Source of the DNA: Wuchereria bancrofti
Lineage: Eukaryota > Nematoda > Chromadorea > Rhabditida > Onchocercidae
Reading direction: 5' to 3'
NCBI GenBank assembly: GCA_005281725.1
Contig: SSBO01000009.1
Span: 10,783,362 to 10,847,361 of the forward strand
Length of the DNA: 64,000 nucleotides
The notes under the pieces are model-generated. The model ran no database searches, had not been told where the DNA came from, and saw only the letters and a program-made list of their open reading frames with translations. The position numbers and the translations under genes are program-made. Positions 62,556-64,000 of the stretch are shown piece by piece. Position 1 is the first letter of the stretch. Every line of letters begins with the position of its first letter.

Positions 62556-62762
62556 TCAGTAAAAAATTTACAGATTTATGCATTACAGTTATTTAATTTT
62601 ACTGTTTTGTTAGCATTGTTGACAGTTGTTCAGCATATTGAGTATTTGAAGATAGTGCAAGTTTTGTCTTTATTTCATAAAATTTATGAATTTGGTAGTG
62701 AAGTTAATGGTGATCCTATGACACAAGGAATTATTATTGCCCAGTGGGCTTTAGAAATGTGA
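62556..62762 (+). other. In-frame open extension downstream of the UVSSA stop
   Basis: After TGA at 62553-62555 the same frame runs 68 sense codons to the next TGA at 62760-62762, ending GDPMTQGIIIAQWALEM. Whether it is 3' UTR, a readthrough tail or an alternative last exon is undecided. Confidence 0.6.
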
Positions 62763-63254
62763 TGTTCTTTTCAGGTATTTATCAAAGATTAGATTAAACG
62801 ATCTCACAAAAGGTGTGTTTGAAGCGCTTGTTATTACATCAGTTCAATACTTTATGTATTAATCATATTTTTGATGTTAATATGATTAAGAAAAATAAGG
62901 GATTAGCTAATGGTAGCAATAATGATGCATGCTGGTTGTTATGGAATTTGAGTGTAAATTTAATAATGTTTAATGAGGTTATTTTGTTATCTTTTTTCTT
63001 GATAACTGTTCAATTTCTTCTTTTTCGTGATAACATTCAATTATGCACATTTTTTGTTATTTTTTATAGTGCCTTATTATTTCTTTGATAATGAAAATTC
63101 CAAGTCTCACTTTAAAAAGGAGAAAAAAAAGTTCTGAACATTGATGTACTGTCATAAATTATACTCAAGCTTTCGTTTTTTTTTTTTTTATTGCTAAAGT
63201 TTGTGTGATAAGAAGCAGTAATTTTTACATACAATTCAGTTCTTAGTTGCACTG

Positions 63255-63455
63255 CTACAGTGTAGCAATCGAAGAGTGATGATTGAAGCATGATAGCAAT
63301 CGAAATTGTGGTGAAGGATTTTTAGATTCAGTGGGTTTGTCAAAGGAGTGCTTGAATTTATTACAAACAACATATTTATTAGTGCGGCTGTTGCTTTTCT
63401 TATCGAGTAATTTCTTATAGACAAGATTTTTCATTTCACCAAAACTCTTACTCAT
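63255..63455 (-). CDS. Possible small ORF, head-to-head with PHPT1
   Basis: A 66-codon frame starting MSKSFGEMKNLVYKKLLDKK on the minus strand, lysine- and serine-rich, with its ATG 36 bp from the PHPT1 ATG. Composition looks protein-like, but there is no known domain and no splice support; it may be chance. The rest of 62763-63491 shows no gene. Confidence 0.25.
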   Translation of the reverse strand: MSKSFGEMKNLVYKKLLDKKSNSRTNKYVVCNKFKHSFDKPTESKNPSPQFRLLSCFNHHSSIATL

Positions 63456-63491
63456 TTTCGGCGTATAAAACTATTTTCAAGTTCAACAACT

Positions 63492-63941
63492 ATGCCACTA
63501 GTCGATGTACCTGGCGCTAAGATCGATCCTGATGGTGTTTTCAAATATATATTAATAAAGGTAGATTTTTAATCCAAGAATGAGTTATTTCCAAATATGA
63601 CCATAACTAAGTCACATAGTTATTTGAAGTTAATGTGCTGACAAAAAGAGACAAAGAAGAGAAAAATTATTTAGTAATTTAGTAAATTCCACTTTTAACA
63701 GTTAGAATGTCGAGGTAATGACTATAATATGATGCAATTCATACCGTTACAGGTAATAGAAAAAGCTACGAAGAAAGAAAAACTAATCGTACGTGGATAT
63801 GCTCGTTGCGCTTATCATGGCGATGTGTTAGGCGAAACAGAAAAGGAACTTGGGACAGATTACGAATTGTTATGTTTAGGTGGAGGTAGGATCAAGCATG
63901 AATCGAAAGATCACAGCATATTAGTATATGGTTATTCACAG
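63492..63941 (+). CDS. 14-kDa phosphohistidine phosphatase (PHPT1/janus), partial
   Basis: Removes phosphate from histidine side chains in proteins. Two exons are inside the window: 63492-63560 (MPLVDVPGAKIDPDGVFKYI) and 63753-63941, joined in phase 0. The second holds EKLIVRGYARCAYHGDVLGE, in which the His of YHGD aligns with the catalytic His of the family, and then CLGGGRIKHESKDHSILVYG. A donor GTTATC follows YGYSQ at 63941, so the C-terminal exon (the KYPDYEVTW-type end in homologues) lies beyond the window. The acceptor 'attttcaag' at 63481 gives a 10-nt 5' UTR. Confidence 0.92.
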
Positions 63942-64000
63942 GTTATCAAATTTTATTGCAATTTAGTATCATCTAAATAGTAACATATATTAATAATAAT

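Overview
The window comes from a nematode nuclear genome, most likely a spirurid/filarial-type worm. The evidence is short exons with short AT-rich introns, exact copies of the nematode spliced leader SL1, a moulting-cycle MLT-10 family gene (a nematode-specific family), a nematode-type ADF/cofilin UNC-60A, and non-coding DNA dominated by A/T homopolymers. Species cannot be named from sequence alone. All gene models were built by hand from splice sites, reading phase and family knowledge; no search was run.

Layout: 1-3.4 kb holds broken BEL/Pao LTR-retrotransposon sequence with embedded SL1 copies. 5.4-6.3 kb holds a tentative minus-strand multi-exon gene or pseudogene. 6.3-12.9 kb has no confident gene. 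12.9-17.0 kb is an mlt-10-like secreted moulting protein (+). 17.0-27.9 kb is a very AT-rich gene desert with a 35-bp minisatellite and a 600-bp TTCA microsatellite. 27.9-42.6 kb is a complete SLC8-type Na+/Ca2+ exchanger gene (+, 23 coding exons, about 1,011 aa), interrupted in the assembly by a 2,183-bp duplicated block joined through a single N. 44.1-46.4 kb is a six-exon unrecognised small gene (-). 50.2-54.3 kb is the chaperonin subunit cct-7 (-, 12 exons, about 532 aa). 56.1-57.2 kb is unc-60A ADF/cofilin (-, 4 exons, 166 aa). 58.8-62.6 kb is the transcription-coupled-repair factor UVSSA (+, 11 exons, about 606 aa). 63.5 kb to the edge is the start of a 14-kDa phosphohistidine phosphatase (PHPT1/janus) gene (+).

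The genes are mostly unrelated housekeeping or cuticle genes. unc-60A and UVSSA are divergent across 1.5 kb. unc-60A and cct-7 point the same way but lie 1.8 kb apart, too far for an ordinary nematode operon.

The most unusual signal is an SL1 doublet (two SL1 copies around a conserved ~32-nt spacer) inside the BEL/Pao sequence, seen intact once and in decayed form a second time, with SL1 joined directly to Gag zinc-knuckle coding sequence. It suggests that trans-spliced retroelement RNA was reverse-transcribed and that the leader became a heritable part of the element. Other points worth checking are a 68-codon in-frame extension after the UVSSA stop, a triplicated splice donor and a decayed exon copy in the exchanger gene, and the duplicated-block assembly artefact.
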